In this document: piece after piece, positions 41,998 to 51,044 of the stretch | How positions within the stretch are numbered: position 1 is the first letter of the stretch | Layout: every line of letters starts with the position of its first letter | From: Luteitalea sp. TBR-22 | Lineage (GTDB): Bacteria > Acidobacteriota > Vicinamibacteria > Vicinamibacterales > Vicinamibacteraceae | Direction of reading: 5' to 3' | DNA length: 64,000 nucleotides | Assembly: GCF_016865485.1 (NCBI RefSeq) | Contig: NZ_AP024452.1 | Span: forward strand, 766,501-830,500 | The notes under the pieces: generated by a model | Told to the model about the DNA's origin: nothing | The model's input: only the letters and a program-made list of their open reading frames with translations | Database searches by the model: none | Translations under genes and position numbers: made by a program

Positions 41998-44571
41998 TCA
42001 CTCCTGCGCCTCGAACTGCAGCTTGCGGAGGATGCGGACCGCAGAGCCCATCGACATCGCCGTCTCCTGGACGGCCCGGAGCATCGTCAGCAGCACGAGG
42101 GCCCAGAGCGCGAGGGACACGGGCAGCGGTGCGGCCAGCCAGTGCGCTGCGGCCAGCAGCACGCCGAGCAGGCCCATTACGCGCGACAGGGCGTGCGAGA
42201 GGGCTGGTGTCACCGCCAGGCGAAGGTACTGCCGGCCGGCGCCGTGCTCCTCGATGGCGAGGAGGAAGCGCACGCGGCCGAACATGCCGCCGCGCACCTC
42301 GAGATCGACCCGCTGGAACTCGTCGCCGCGATGCACGATCGCGCCGCCCTCCCACAGCCACCACTCGATCTCGTCGAGCCAGCGGTCGGGCCCGCGCCAG
42401 GTCTCCGACCACAGGGAGAATCGCCGCGGCAGCGGCAGCGCGAGCCCGCGCAGTTCCTTCGTCCACCGCCATGGCGTGAGGCCGTGCTGCACGCGACCGC
42501 GCAGCCGCGCCACCGGCTGGATCAGGTACAGCCACGCCACCACCGCATGCAGGGCCCACCGCCGGGCGGCGCCGATCGGGACGCTGAACTGCGCGCGTCG
42601 CGCGCTCAACCCGGCATGCAGGACCGGCGGCACGAGCACTGCGAGCCCGAGCGCGGCGCACACCCACAGCGGCAGCCACTGCGATCCCCACAGCATCATC
42701 ACCAGCATGGCGATGGTCAGCAGGTGCCACTCGGGCGTGGCCGTGATCTCGAGCCCTCCGGACCTGCCGCTGTCGTACACGCGCTGGAACGGGGCGCTGC
42801 CCCAGATGCCGTAGTAGATCCGCTGACGCTGGCTGCCGAACACGTGTAGCAGGCCACGGCCGTACAGCCGGCCATGCCAGGTCACGTGGCCGAGCGTGTT
42901 GTATTTCTCCGGCCACTTGCGTTCGAGGAGCGCCTCGGCCTTGCCATACCCCTTCTGCTGCCGCCAGTAGGCCCGCAACGAGGCGCGGCGGTGGTGCCAC
43001 ACCATCGCGCCGGGCACGAACCCCACCGTCCAACCACGCTCCTGGATGCGCCAGCACAGGTCCACGTCGTCGCCGGCCACGCGGAACTGCGTGTCGAAGC
43101 CTCCGATGGCCTCGAGCACGCTGCGTCGGACGGCGAGGTTGCACCCGGGCACGTGCTCGGCCACGCGGTCGTCGAGCAGGACGTGTACGGGCCCGCCGGG
43201 CGCGTTGGCCACGCACTGTGCCAGGAGGGGGTCATGGCGCGGCGCGATGTTGGGACCGCCGAGGGCGGCGTGCGTGGTCCGTGCGAAGGTCGCGGCCAGG
43301 TGCATCAACCAGTCACGATCGGGATACGCGTCATCGTCGATGTAGGCCACGATGCTGCCGTTGGCGGCCTGCCAGCCGACGTTGCGGGCGGCACTGAGGC
43401 CCTGGTTCACCGTGCGGATCACCCGCAGCCCGTACCGCTCCGCGATGCTCGCCGTGCGGTCGGTGGACCCGTCATCGACGACGATCACCTCGAAGTGCGG
43501 GTAGTCCAGCGCCAACAGGCCGCGACATGTGTCCTCGATGGTGCGTGCGCCATTGAAACTGCAGACCACCACCGACACCCGGGGGCACTCGTCGCTCGAG
43601 GCCACGAGGGGATCGTCGAAGGCCGCCTGGACGGCAGCCAGCGCCGCTTTCGGCCTGCGTTCCCGATCGGTCAGGCCGAAGTCCCAGTCCGTGATGTCGT
43701 GGCCACCCCGGTGCCACTCGTCGGTCCAGGCGAACACGAAGGCGCCAGCGCAGCCCGCGAGTCGGGCCGTGCGGACCTGCCAGTCGAGCACCTCGGCCTG
43801 GCGCGCCTCGCCATGGCGCTGGCTGTCGAGGCCGATCTCGGCCATCACCACCGGGCGTTCGCCGGCGAGGTTCTGGATGCGTGCCAGGTACGCCTCGAGT
43901 CGATCCTGTGACTCCAGGTACACGTTGCACGCCAGCAGATCGGCCGACAGCTCGAGGTACTCGGTGGACGGGAAGTTGACGTAGGTGACCAGAGCGCCCG
44001 AGTCCTCGGTCTTGGCGGCGCGGTAGAGGCGGTCGAGGAACTTCTCGACGCGCCTGGCGCCGTGGAACCGCACGATCGACGATGGGATCTCGTTGCCGAC
44101 GGCGAAGCAGGCCACCGCCGGATGGCCCGCGCAGCAGGCCACGGCCGTCCGCACGCGATCCTCGATGACGCGCACGCGCCTGGCATCGTCGAGGAAGGTG
44201 ATGTGCTGTTCCCACGGGATGCCGACCATCAGCCTCACGCCCGCCTCGAACGCCATGTCGAGCATCCAGCGTGGTGGCACCGTGTACGTGCGGACCGCGT
44301 TGAACCCGTGGGTCGCCATGCGGGCGAAGTCGTCCGCGACGCGAGCCCGATCGGCGAACTCGTGGCCGTCGGGGTCGGGGCGGAACGTCCCGTAGGTGAC
44401 GCCGCGCAGGAAACACTTGCGAGGACCGGCGTAGAGGTACTTGCCCCGTACTTCGAGGCGGTCGTGTCGATCGGCGCCGTCCCTGAAGTCGGGCGGCACG
44501 ACACGCGCGTGAAGCCGCCGTTCGGCGGCGGGTGCGCGGGCGCCCGACAGTTCGGGGTGCGAGGTCGACAT
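41998..44571 (-). CDS. Glycosidase-like domain fused to membrane glycosyltransferase family 2
   Basis: Residues about 38-325 of this 857-residue protein form a TIM-barrel of the GH2-C/GH5-like type with both catalytic Glu candidates: N160-E161 (FAVGNEIP) and E245 (VVMAEIGLDS). Residues from 331 are a GT2 domain (VSVVVCSFNGA, VVDDGSTDR, YIDDDAYPD, then GGFDTQFRVAGDDVDLCWR), followed by transmembrane helices (about 620-660 and 800-830). One enzyme thus makes and possibly trims or transglycosylates a glycan at the membrane. The ATG at 44571 lacks a good ribosome binding site; TTG at 44613 is the alternative. First gene of the ten-gene operon. Confidence 0.8.
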   Translation of the reverse strand: MSTSHPELSGARAPAAERRLHARVVPPDFRDGADRHDRLEVRGKYLYAGPRKCFLRGVTYGTFRPDPDGHEFADRARVADDFARMATHGFNAVRTYTVPPRWMLDMAFEAGVRLMVGIPWEQHITFLDDARRVRVIEDRVRTAVACCAGHPAVACFAVGNEIPSSIVRFHGARRVEKFLDRLYRAAKTEDSGALVTYVNFPSTEYLELSADLLACNVYLESQDRLEAYLARIQNLAGERPVVMAEIGLDSQRHGEARQAEVLDWQVRTARLAGCAGAFVFAWTDEWHRGGHDITDWDFGLTDRERRPKAALAAVQAAFDDPLVASSDECPRVSVVVCSFNGARTIEDTCRGLLALDYPHFEVIVVDDGSTDRTASIAERYGLRVIRTVNQGLSAARNVGWQAANGSIVAYIDDDAYPDRDWLMHLAATFARTTHAALGGPNIAPRHDPLLAQCVANAPGGPVHVLLDDRVAEHVPGCNLAVRRSVLEAIGGFDTQFRVAGDDVDLCWRIQERGWTVGFVPGAMVWHHRRASLRAYWRQQKGYGKAEALLERKWPEKYNTLGHVTWHGRLYGRGLLHVFGSQRQRIYYGIWGSAPFQRVYDSGRSGGLEITATPEWHLLTIAMLVMMLWGSQWLPLWVCAALGLAVLVPPVLHAGLSARRAQFSVPIGAARRWALHAVVAWLYLIQPVARLRGRVQHGLTPWRWTKELRGLALPLPRRFSLWSETWRGPDRWLDEIEWWLWEGGAIVHRGDEFQRVDLEVRGGMFGRVRFLLAIEEHGAGRQYLRLAVTPALSHALSRVMGLLGVLLAAAHWLAAPLPVSLALWALVLLTMLRAVQETAMSMGSAVRILRKLQFEAQE

Positions 44572-44722
44572 GGGCGCGGATCGCCGGTCGCGCCCGAATC
44601 GTCGGAGCAACAATGGCTGACTTGAGATACCTGTGACCTTACGGATCAGTCAAGCAGGAACTTCGAGGTCAGCCTTCGGCCGTCGGCCGGACCCGCCGAT
44701 GCCGCTCCCGTATCGCCGCTGA

Positions 44723-45628
44723 TCAAGGAATCTGCTGGCCTTGCGCGGCCTCCCAGAGGGCATACCAGTCCTCGCGCTCGAGGACGATGGCGTCGGCCTG
44801 CGCCGCCGCGGCGATGCGTTCGAGCTTGTTGGTGCCGATGACGACGACCGGCCGGCTCGGGTGCGCGAGGATCCACGCGTAGGCGAGCTGCTCGAGGGTT
44901 GCGCCGCCGTAGCGCGAGGACATGGCCGTCGCGGTCGCTGCCAGTCGTGCGGCCGCCGGGTGGGTGGCGTCGAACAGCCGTCCGCCGGCGAGTGGGCTCC
45001 ACGCCATCGGCAGGATGCCGCGCTTCTCGCACTGGTGCAGCGTGCCGTCGAGGATCGGAGCCATGTGCAGCAGGTGGAACTCGATCTGGTTGGTCGCCAG
45101 CGGCTGGTCCATCAGGCTGTCGAGCAGGTCGAACTGCGGGGCCGTGTAGTTGGACACGCCGGCTGCGCGGATCCTGCCGTCGCGCAGCAGGGCGTTGAGG
45201 CCGGCTGCCGTGTCGTCGGCGCGCGTGAGCCAGTCGGGCCGGTGCACCAGGAACAGGTCCACGTGGTCGGTGCCGAGCCAGCGCAGCGACTTCTCGAGGC
45301 TCTTGACGAGCCGCGGGCCGGTGGCGTTGTAGTGCGCGGTCCGCCGCTCCGGGTGGTAGGCGTTGGGCACGTAGATGCCCGCCTTGGTGACGATCTCGAG
45401 CCGGTCGCGCAGGCCTGGCGAGAGCGCGAGCGCTTCGCCGAGGGCCTTCTCCACCTCGTACCCGCCGTAGATCTCGGCGGTGTCGATCGTGGTGATCCCG
45501 TGCTCGACGCACGCGTGCAGCCGTCTGTTGATCTCCTGCGCGGAAGGCTTCGTGTCGAGCAGTCGCCAGGTGCCGTAGATGATGCGCGAGCACTCGGGAC
45601 CCGCGCCGCTGAGTCGTGTTCGAGTCAT
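44723..45628 (-). CDS. Aldo/keto reductase
   Basis: The 301-residue TIM-barrel oxidoreductase has the full catalytic set: D49 (TIDTAEIYGG), Y54, K82 (IVTKAGIY) and H129 (LFLVHRPDW), and the NADPH-binding end (VVVIGTNKLERI). It resembles the YdhF-type group. Cytoplasmic and probably acting on small aldehydes or ketones. It starts 113 bases after the CocE-type gene, with a nested REP-type repeat between, and ends 151 bases before the biosynthetic operon, so it is probably separately transcribed. Confidence 0.85.
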   Translation of the reverse strand: MTRTRLSGAGPECSRIIYGTWRLLDTKPSAQEINRRLHACVEHGITTIDTAEIYGGYEVEKALGEALALSPGLRDRLEIVTKAGIYVPNAYHPERRTAHYNATGPRLVKSLEKSLRWLGTDHVDLFLVHRPDWLTRADDTAAGLNALLRDGRIRAAGVSNYTAPQFDLLDSLMDQPLATNQIEFHLLHMAPILDGTLHQCEKRGILPMAWSPLAGGRLFDATHPAAARLAATATAMSSRYGGATLEQLAYAWILAHPSRPVVVIGTNKLERIAAAAQADAIVLEREDWYALWEAAQGQQIP

Positions 45629-45644
45629 GAGAGAGCCAGTCTAG

Positions 45645-45747
45645 CCAGGTAGGGCGCGGTGTCGTACCCCAGGTAGGGCGCGGTGTCTCACCGCGCCGTT
45701 GGTCCATCAGTTCCACCAACGGCGGCGTGGGACACGCCGCCCTACCT
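45645..45747. repeat. Compound REP-like element with nested inverted repeats
   Basis: Three copies of one unit lie in about 100 bases. A half copy (45645-45668, CCAGGTAGGGCGCGGTGTCG), a full copy (45669-45703) with the 9-bp hairpin GGCGCGGTG-TCT-CACCGCGCC, and an inverted copy (45715-45747). The second and third are inverted around an 11-base centre and differ by compensating changes (GGCGCGGTG versus GGCGGCGTG) that keep each hairpin intact. The last copy runs into the CocE-type gene and supplies its TAG stop (45742-45744). Confidence 0.75.
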
Positions 45748-47706
45748 CCGAGGCACCACCGTCACCGTCACGCTCGACGGGTACTGTGTCGAGTGGTGTA
45801 CGACGTTGCGGGCGACCACGCCAGTGGCCTCGTCGTAGTTGTTGCCACCCGTGTTCATGTTGCGATCGAAACGCGGGAAGTTGCTGCTCGACACCTCGAT
45901 GCGCAGCCGGTGTCCCGCCGCGAACCAGTTGCTCGTCGTCAGTGGCTGCAGCGTGACCTTGTAGACCTTGCCCTTCTCCATCCACACCGGCGCGCCCGTG
46001 TAGCCCTCGCGCCAGCGCATGCGCTGGATCGACTCGTCGAGGTTGTAGGCGCGGCCGTCCGGGTAGACGTCGAGCACCTTCACCGTGAAGTCGGTGTCCT
46101 TCGCGTCCGACGACACGTACAGGGTCGGCGTGATCGGGCCGCTGATCTCGGTGCCTTCGGCGAAGGGCTCGCTCGTGTACACGAGGATGTCGTGACGGGC
46201 CTCCATCCGACGCTGGTCGAACGAGCCGGCCGTGATGGCGGTGCCCGTGCAGCACACGTTCCCGCCGTACGAGCGCACGGGGTTCATCGGATCGTAGGTG
46301 AAGGCGTCCGGCGCGTCGGTGGCAGGCGCGGCCGCCGCGAGCACGCCATCGCCGTACAGCGAGTTGGCCTTGCCGCCGCTGGACAGGAAGAACGTCGTCG
46401 GGCGCGCGCCCTTCGGCGGCCACGTGTCCGACGTCTGCCAGGTGTTGTCGCCCATGCGGAAATAGGTCACGCGGGGCAACTTCTCGAGACGCGGCGAGGG
46501 GACGCCCTTCACGAACCGATCGAAGAAGCCGTACACGATGTCGTTGTAGTCGAGGCGGGCGTCGCCCATGCTGCGCTCACCGACCACCGTGTCGGCCGAG
46601 GCGCGGGTGTAGGAGCAGTGCCCGACCGGCGCGATGATGGCCCACTGCTGATCGGCAATCTCCGGCTTCGCGGTCGCGCGCACGTGGTTGTACATCGCGA
46701 GGTTGGGCCCCACAGAGACGTCGTACCAGGACATGAACCAGAGGCCGGGCAGGTTCAGCGGCTTGTCGTCGTGCCAGAGGCCGCCCTTGTACCAGGCCGG
46801 ATCGTTGGGCGTGCGGCGCACCATGGCGCCGCCGGTGGGCACGGGCATCGCGTCTGCAAAGATGCCGCGCGGGCCGTTGGCGGCCTTCATGATGTCCTGC
46901 GACGGCAACGTCCACAGCACCTTGTCCCAGTCGACCGGCGGCATCTGCGGCGCCAGGTCGAACAGGCGCGCCGCCTCCACCAGGTCCTCGCGCGGCGTGT
47001 CCTTCGGGAACTGCGGCCGCACCTGGTTCTGCTCGCCGTAGAGCCAGGTGATGAAGAGCATCTGTATCGCGCCGCCGCGGTACCAGTTGCCCTGCTCGAA
47101 GTACGGCCCCACACGGCCGACGCCGGCGCCGAAGCCCTGCACGTTCATGGCGGCGAACCCGGGATGCCCGAGCGCGGCGACCGCGGGCTGCCACTCTGCC
47201 GTCGAGGAGCAGCCGGTGGTGCCGACCTTGCCGTTGGACCAGGGCTGCTTCGTGAGCCACTCCATCGCGTCGTACCCGTCGGTGACCGGCGCGCCCAGGA
47301 TGTCGTAGTTGCCCTCGGAGAAGAAGTGCCCGCGCTCGTTCTGCACGACGTACGCGTAGCCCCGCTTGACGGCCGCGATTGGCGTGGACATGTCGGCCGG
47401 CACGCGGTTGCGCACGTCCCAGTGGTTGAAGTTGTAGGGCGTCTTGGAGAAGACGACGGGCACCGGGCCGGTCGCGTCCTTGGGCCGGTAGATGTCGGTG
47501 GCCAGGCGGACGCCGTCGCGCATCGGCATCATCACCTTGCGCTCGACGACCGCGATCGACTGCAGCTCCTTCTCGAGGTCGCGGCGTCGCTGCTGTTCGG
47601 CGGGCGAGAGCGTGCCCTGTTGGGCGGGCAGCAGGGCGGTGGCCGCGATGCAGCCGGCGGCAAGGGCGAACGAAAAGCGACGGAGTCCGGGTCGGAACAG
47701 GCGCAT
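45742..47706 (-). CDS. CocE/NonD-type alpha/beta hydrolase (X-Pro dipeptidyl-peptidase family), secreted
   Basis: The 654-residue protein begins with a signal peptide ([20 protein letters not shown], cleavage about residue 28). The alpha/beta-hydrolase core has the family start [14 protein letters not shown] (62-75), the nucleophile elbow G165-C-S167-S in place of the usual GxSY, then D and H later, and a C-terminal jelly-roll domain ([16 protein letters not shown] onward). Family members cleave acyl or peptidyl esters. The last codons and stop lie in a REP-type repeat, so the C-terminus may have been set by the repeat's insertion. A period-7 array lies directly upstream of the start. Confidence 0.8.
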   Translation of the reverse strand: MRLFRPGLRRFSFALAAGCIAATALLPAQQGTLSPAEQQRRRDLEKELQSIAVVERKVMMPMRDGVRLATDIYRPKDATGPVPVVFSKTPYNFNHWDVRNRVPADMSTPIAAVKRGYAYVVQNERGHFFSEGNYDILGAPVTDGYDAMEWLTKQPWSNGKVGTTGCSSTAEWQPAVAALGHPGFAAMNVQGFGAGVGRVGPYFEQGNWYRGGAIQMLFITWLYGEQNQVRPQFPKDTPREDLVEAARLFDLAPQMPPVDWDKVLWTLPSQDIMKAANGPRGIFADAMPVPTGGAMVRRTPNDPAWYKGGLWHDDKPLNLPGLWFMSWYDVSVGPNLAMYNHVRATAKPEIADQQWAIIAPVGHCSYTRASADTVVGERSMGDARLDYNDIVYGFFDRFVKGVPSPRLEKLPRVTYFRMGDNTWQTSDTWPPKGARPTTFFLSSGGKANSLYGDGVLAAAAPATDAPDAFTYDPMNPVRSYGGNVCCTGTAITAGSFDQRRMEARHDILVYTSEPFAEGTEISGPITPTLYVSSDAKDTDFTVKVLDVYPDGRAYNLDESIQRMRWREGYTGAPVWMEKGKVYKVTLQPLTTSNWFAAGHRLRIEVSSSNFPRFDRNMNTGGNNYDEATGVVARNVVHHSTQYPSSVTVTVVPRR

Positions 47707-47742
47707 GCGGGGCCGCCCCCTTCGAGCGGCGACGGCATTATG

Positions 47743-47806
47743 GGCTCAAGACTCAGGACTCAAGAACTCACGAGGCCTTCTGAGCCCTGAGCCCTGAGCC
47801 CTGAGC
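47743..47806. repeat. Period-7 repeat array (CTCAAGA / CTGAGCC units)
   Basis: Two runs with 7-base period: CTCAAGA-CTCAGGA-CTCAAGA, then CTGAGCC repeated four times in succession. It fills the spacer between the PNPOx-like gene stop and the CocE-type gene start, so it is in the leader of the latter. Confidence 0.75.
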
Positions 47807-47827
47807 CGTACGCCGTGGTTCCGAGCC

Positions 47828-48310
47828 TCAGTCCTCCCCGCGCAGTGCGGCGAGCGTGTCCTGCGTGACGTTGGCGGCGGCGCCGAAGTCGGTCACCAGG
47901 CGCCCCCCGGCAATCGGGAGCACGTAGAACGCGAAGTCCCCGAGGGTGGTCATGAGTTCCGCTTCCGGATACTTCTGCAGGTACAGCCGTCGCAAGGCGT
48001 CGTGGGCGGGCGTGCCGGGCTCGGGCACGTGCACGGGGCCGCGGAGCGTCAGCCGCCTGACGCGGAGCGGGTCGACGTCGCCGACCACGGGTTCGTGCAG
48101 CAGCGCGTCGAACTGGGCGCCGTCGTGCAGGCCCTTCGTGTGGCGCGCCAGGCTCGAGGCGTGCACCACCAGGGCCCGATAGTCGGGCGTCACCACGAAG
48201 GGCAGCAGCCCGATGACCGGAGCGTCCTCGACGATCAGCGCGAGCGACAGCACGCGCGACCCGGTGAGCAGGTGGCGAACGGCATCGAGCTGGACCGGCG
48301 TCATGGGCAT
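47828..48310 (-). CDS. Pyridoxamine 5'-phosphate oxidase-related flavin-binding protein
   Basis: The 160-residue protein resembles the PNPOx/HugZ-like split barrel: VQLDAVRHLLTGSRVLSLALIVEDAPVIGLLPFVV, then ALVVHASSLARHTKGL (phosphate/flavin segment), LRVRRLTLRGPVHV, and the HugZ-type end LGDFAFYVLPIAGGRLVTDFG. It probably binds FMN or heme; activity unknown. Two in-frame ATGs are 6 bases apart (48310, 48304). A period-7 array begins 10 bases upstream of the start and another lies after the stop. Confidence 0.8.
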   Translation of the reverse strand: MPMTPVQLDAVRHLLTGSRVLSLALIVEDAPVIGLLPFVVTPDYRALVVHASSLARHTKGLHDGAQFDALLHEPVVGDVDPLRVRRLTLRGPVHVPEPGTPAHDALRRLYLQKYPEAELMTTLGDFAFYVLPIAGGRLVTDFGAAANVTQDTLAALRGED

Positions 48311-48319
48311 GGGGAAGAG

Positions 48320-48368
48320 TAACGTTTAACGTTTAACGTGTGACGTGTGACGACCAACGTTGGACGCG
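48320..48368. repeat. Period-7 repeat array (TAACGTT units)
   Basis: Seven consecutive 7-base units read TAACGTT-TAACGTT-TAACGTG-TGACGTG-TGACGAC-CAACGTT-GGACGCG. The unit is closely related to those at 50771 and 61301 (TGACGTT), showing that distant spacers can share a unit. It lies between divergent genes, next to a REP-like hairpin. Confidence 0.8.
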
Positions 48369-48405
48369 TCGCGTCTGCCGCCTGAGGCGCCTGCCCTCGC
48401 CCGAA

Positions 48406-48447
48406 GGCTCACGGCGGGGTGGGACACCCGGCCCTACCCTGTGAGCC
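48406..48447. repeat. REP-like hairpin element, GGTGGGACACC variant
   Basis: Outer arms GGCTCAC (48406-48412) and GTGAGCC (48441-48447) are perfectly complementary, and the inside carries GGGTG-GGA-CACCC. Core similarity to the elements at 18910 and 45645-45747 (GTAGGGC...GTGTCCCAC) places it in the same family. It lies just upstream of the DUF6807-like gene. Confidence 0.65.
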
Positions 48448-48480
48448 AGCGATGCTACAGTGCCGGGCATCGAGGAATTC

Positions 48481-49542
48481 ATGTCCCAACTTCGCGCGTC
48501 CTTCACGTCGCTGGTCCTCACGGTCATGGTGCTCGGCATGACACCCACGCCCACTCACGCCCAGGTCGCCATCACCGCGACGGCCGACCAGGTGACCGTC
48601 GACATCGACGGCAAGCCGTTCACCGTCTTCCACACCGGCGGGCCGACGCTCAACCGCGTGTACCTGCACCCGCTGCGGGCGGCGACCGGCACGGTGGTGA
48701 ACCGGTCGTTCCCGGCCGGCCAGCTCCCCGGCGAGACCACCGACCACCCGCACCACGCCGGGCTGTTCTACGGCCACGGCGACGTGAACGGGTTCAATTT
48801 CTGGGCGATCCAGAACGTCGCGACGCGCGTCGGCGAGCCAGCGGCCGACCCCACCCGCCCGCTGCCCGGCAGCGCTGGGCCGGCGCCGACCGATGCCACG
48901 CTGGGGCGCATCGTGCCCAAGGGGCCGGTCAAGGTGTCCAGCGGCAAGCAGGTGGGCACGATCGACGTCGTGCTGTCGTGGAACAAGCCCGACGGGGCGC
49001 CGCTGCTCACCGAAACGCGGCGCATGACCTTCCATGCCCATCCGACGCTCCGCATCGTCGACGTCGACATCGATCTGCAGGCGATCGAGCGCGCGCAGTT
49101 CCGCGACACGAAGGAAGGCACGTTCGCGCTGCGCGTCGCCACGGCGCTCGAGGAGCCGCCGAAGGTGGCCAAGGCGGGGGCCCCGGTCCGCACGGGACGG
49201 CTCCGCAATGCCGAGGGCGGGGAGGGCGAGGCCCAGGTGTGGGGCAAGCGGTCGGCGTGGGTGGACTACGCCGGGCGCATCGGCGAGGAACCGGTGGGCA
49301 TCGTGCTGATGGACCACCCGTCCAACCCGCGCCACCCGACCTACTGGCACTCGCGCGGCTACGGGCTGCACGCCATCAACCCGTTCGGCCTGCACGACTT
49401 CCTGAACGATCCGAAGGCCGACGGCTCGATGACGCTCGAGCCGGGGCAGCACGCGCGCTTCCGCTACCGCATGGTGATCCATCCCGGCCTTGCGCCCGAG
49501 AAGCTGGCGGCGCTGTACAAGGACTGGGCCGCGACGCGGTGA
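48481..49542 (+). CDS. DUF6807 / PmoA-like secreted protein
   Basis: The 353-residue protein has a signal peptide (SLVLTVMVLGMTPTPTHAQ, cleavage near residue 28) and the family features: FTVFHTGGPTLNRVYLHPL near the start, then DHPHHAGLFYGHGDVNG (His-rich, about 87-103), DHPSNPRHPTYWHSRGYGLHAINPF near the end. NCBI names this group 'DUF6807' or 'PmoA family' although it is not methane monooxygenase; it is often found near sugar oxidoreductases. It may bind or modify a carbohydrate. ATG follows GAGG at 5 bases. Confidence 0.75.
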   Translation: MSQLRASFTSLVLTVMVLGMTPTPTHAQVAITATADQVTVDIDGKPFTVFHTGGPTLNRVYLHPLRAATGTVVNRSFPAGQLPGETTDHPHHAGLFYGHGDVNGFNFWAIQNVATRVGEPAADPTRPLPGSAGPAPTDATLGRIVPKGPVKVSSGKQVGTIDVVLSWNKPDGAPLLTETRRMTFHAHPTLRIVDVDIDLQAIERAQFRDTKEGTFALRVATALEEPPKVAKAGAPVRTGRLRNAEGGEGEAQVWGKRSAWVDYAGRIGEEPVGIVLMDHPSNPRHPTYWHSRGYGLHAINPFGLHDFLNDPKADGSMTLEPGQHARFRYRMVIHPGLAPEKLAALYKDWAATR

Positions 49543-49753
49543 TGGGCGCGTGCCGCCTGGCCGCCCGGCTTGGCGCAGTCCACCGCTTTCACCGGGGCGG
49601 TTCCACCCCGGGCGTGGCGCCCTCTCAGCTCGTCAATTCGTAAGCACATCTGCACAAAAAGCGTGCGCCAGCGGTCGTCGATCCACTAGGATCACGGCCG
49701 CTCTCCTTTTTTGCCCTCCCGCTCGCGCACGTTCGATCCAAAGGAAGGTCCCG

Positions 49754-50770
49754 ATGTCCCTCGCCCCGATCGTCCGGCCACTGGCCGCGGCGTTCCTTCT
49801 CGTGGTGTCACTGGCCCACCCGACCCAGGCGCAGCCGGCGCCGCGTCACGACGCCCTCTACGTGTTCGGCGACAGCCTCGCCGACGTCGGCAACGTGTGG
49901 CGCACCGCGCAACTGCTGGGCATCACGCCGGCGCCGCCGCCCTCGACCTCGCCCAACCTGACCTACTTCCGGGGGCGCTTCAGCAACGGGCCGGTGGCTG
50001 TCGAGTACCTGTGGCAGCGCCTGAGCGGCCACGCCCCTGGCAGCGCCGGGGGCCTTCGCCCGTGGATCACCAACCCCATCGCGACGACGGCGGCGCTCGA
50101 CTTCGCATTCGGCGGAACCGGCACGCCCGACATGGACCAGACGCCGGGCGGGCTCTACGCGCCAGGCCTGAAGGGGCAGGTCGAGCTGTTCCGGGTGGCG
50201 ATGGCCGGCCGCACGCCCAGTCGTCGGGCGCTGTACGTGATCAGCACGGGCGCCAACGACTATCGGGCCGACGCCTACAACGTGCCCATGGCGCCGCAGG
50301 CGGTGGTGGCCAACATCGCCGAGTCGATCACCCGGCTGTATCGACTGGGCGCGCGCGAGTTCGTGATCCTCACGTTGCCCGACCTCGGCGCCCTGCCGTA
50401 CCTGTCCCCCGAGCAGCGGGCGCAGGGCAGCGCCGTGACCGCGGGGCACAACGCGCTGCTGGCGCAGGCGGTGGCCGGCCTCCGGACGCAGTTGTCCAAG
50501 GCGACGCTCCGCCTCGTCGATGCCAACGTCGTGTTCACGGATCTGCGCGGCCGCATGAACGCCGACGTGCCGGCACTCGACACGCTGCTGCTGCCCATCG
50601 ATGCGACGACGCCGATGTCGGCGTGCCTGTTCGTCGACGTCACTGCCTGCCGCGACGTCCCTGACGGGGTGTTCGACGTCGGCGGATTGTTCCTCTTCTG
50701 GGACGTCGTGCATCCGACCACCGACGCGCATCGCGCCCTCGCCGACTACATGTACGAGCAGCTGCGGTAG
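49754..50770 (+). CDS. Secreted GDSL/SGNH-family esterase-lipase
   Basis: The 338-residue protein has a signal peptide (AAAFLLVVSLAHPTQAQ, cleavage near 26) and an SGNH hydrolase core: block I FGDSLADVGN with S41, block III-type GANDY (about 170), and DVVHPT (about 319-324) giving the Asp and His. It resembles the thermolabile haemolysin/phospholipase-like subgroup. It hydrolyses esters or lipids outside the cytoplasm. The ATG at 49754 follows AAGGAAGG. The gene stop abuts a period-7 array. Confidence 0.85.
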   Translation: MSLAPIVRPLAAAFLLVVSLAHPTQAQPAPRHDALYVFGDSLADVGNVWRTAQLLGITPAPPPSTSPNLTYFRGRFSNGPVAVEYLWQRLSGHAPGSAGGLRPWITNPIATTAALDFAFGGTGTPDMDQTPGGLYAPGLKGQVELFRVAMAGRTPSRRALYVISTGANDYRADAYNVPMAPQAVVANIAESITRLYRLGAREFVILTLPDLGALPYLSPEQRAQGSAVTAGHNALLAQAVAGLRTQLSKATLRLVDANVVFTDLRGRMNADVPALDTLLLPIDATTPMSACLFVDVTACRDVPDGVFDVGGLFLFWDVVHPTTDAHRALADYMYEQLR

Positions 50771-50840
50771 TGACGTTTGACGTTTGACGTTTAACGCTTG
50801 GCGCTTAACGGCTGACGCGTGACGTCTGACGTCGACTGCC
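50771..50840. repeat. Period-7 repeat array (TGACGTT units), ten units
   Basis: Units read TGACGTT three times, then TAACGCT, TGGCGCT, TAACGGC, TGACGCG, TGACGTC, TGACGTC and a decayed tenth. It begins at the base after the esterase stop codon. Adjacent 200 bases to 51044 contain no gene that I can support. Confidence 0.85.
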
Positions 50841-51044
50841 GACCTCGAGACACACCTCGGCCACCGCGGGGCGCGGAGGACGGGAGGACATGTTGGGGCG
50901 TTGGGGAGGCCTGGGGCCTCGGGACGGCACGCCGCGAGGAGATGTGCGGCGGTGCGCAGGGAATCTGGCGGCAAGCCCGGAAGGGCGAGCCGGCGCCACA
51001 GGCGGCGGACGGACCGGCGACGAAAGTGACCGGTGCGCCGACGC

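Noticed and set aside
44613-44722. Extra gene or leader between the aldo/keto reductase and the biosynthetic operon
   Set aside because: Only 110-150 bases with no ribosome binding site and no open frame of plausible composition; likely the operon promoter, though -35/-10 boxes are not evident.
49543-49753. tRNA or small RNA in the spacer before the SGNH esterase
   Set aside because: No cloverleaf, CCA end or strong hairpin with a T-run; the imperfect stem around CCGGGGCGG/CCACCCCGG has a mismatch and no T-run.
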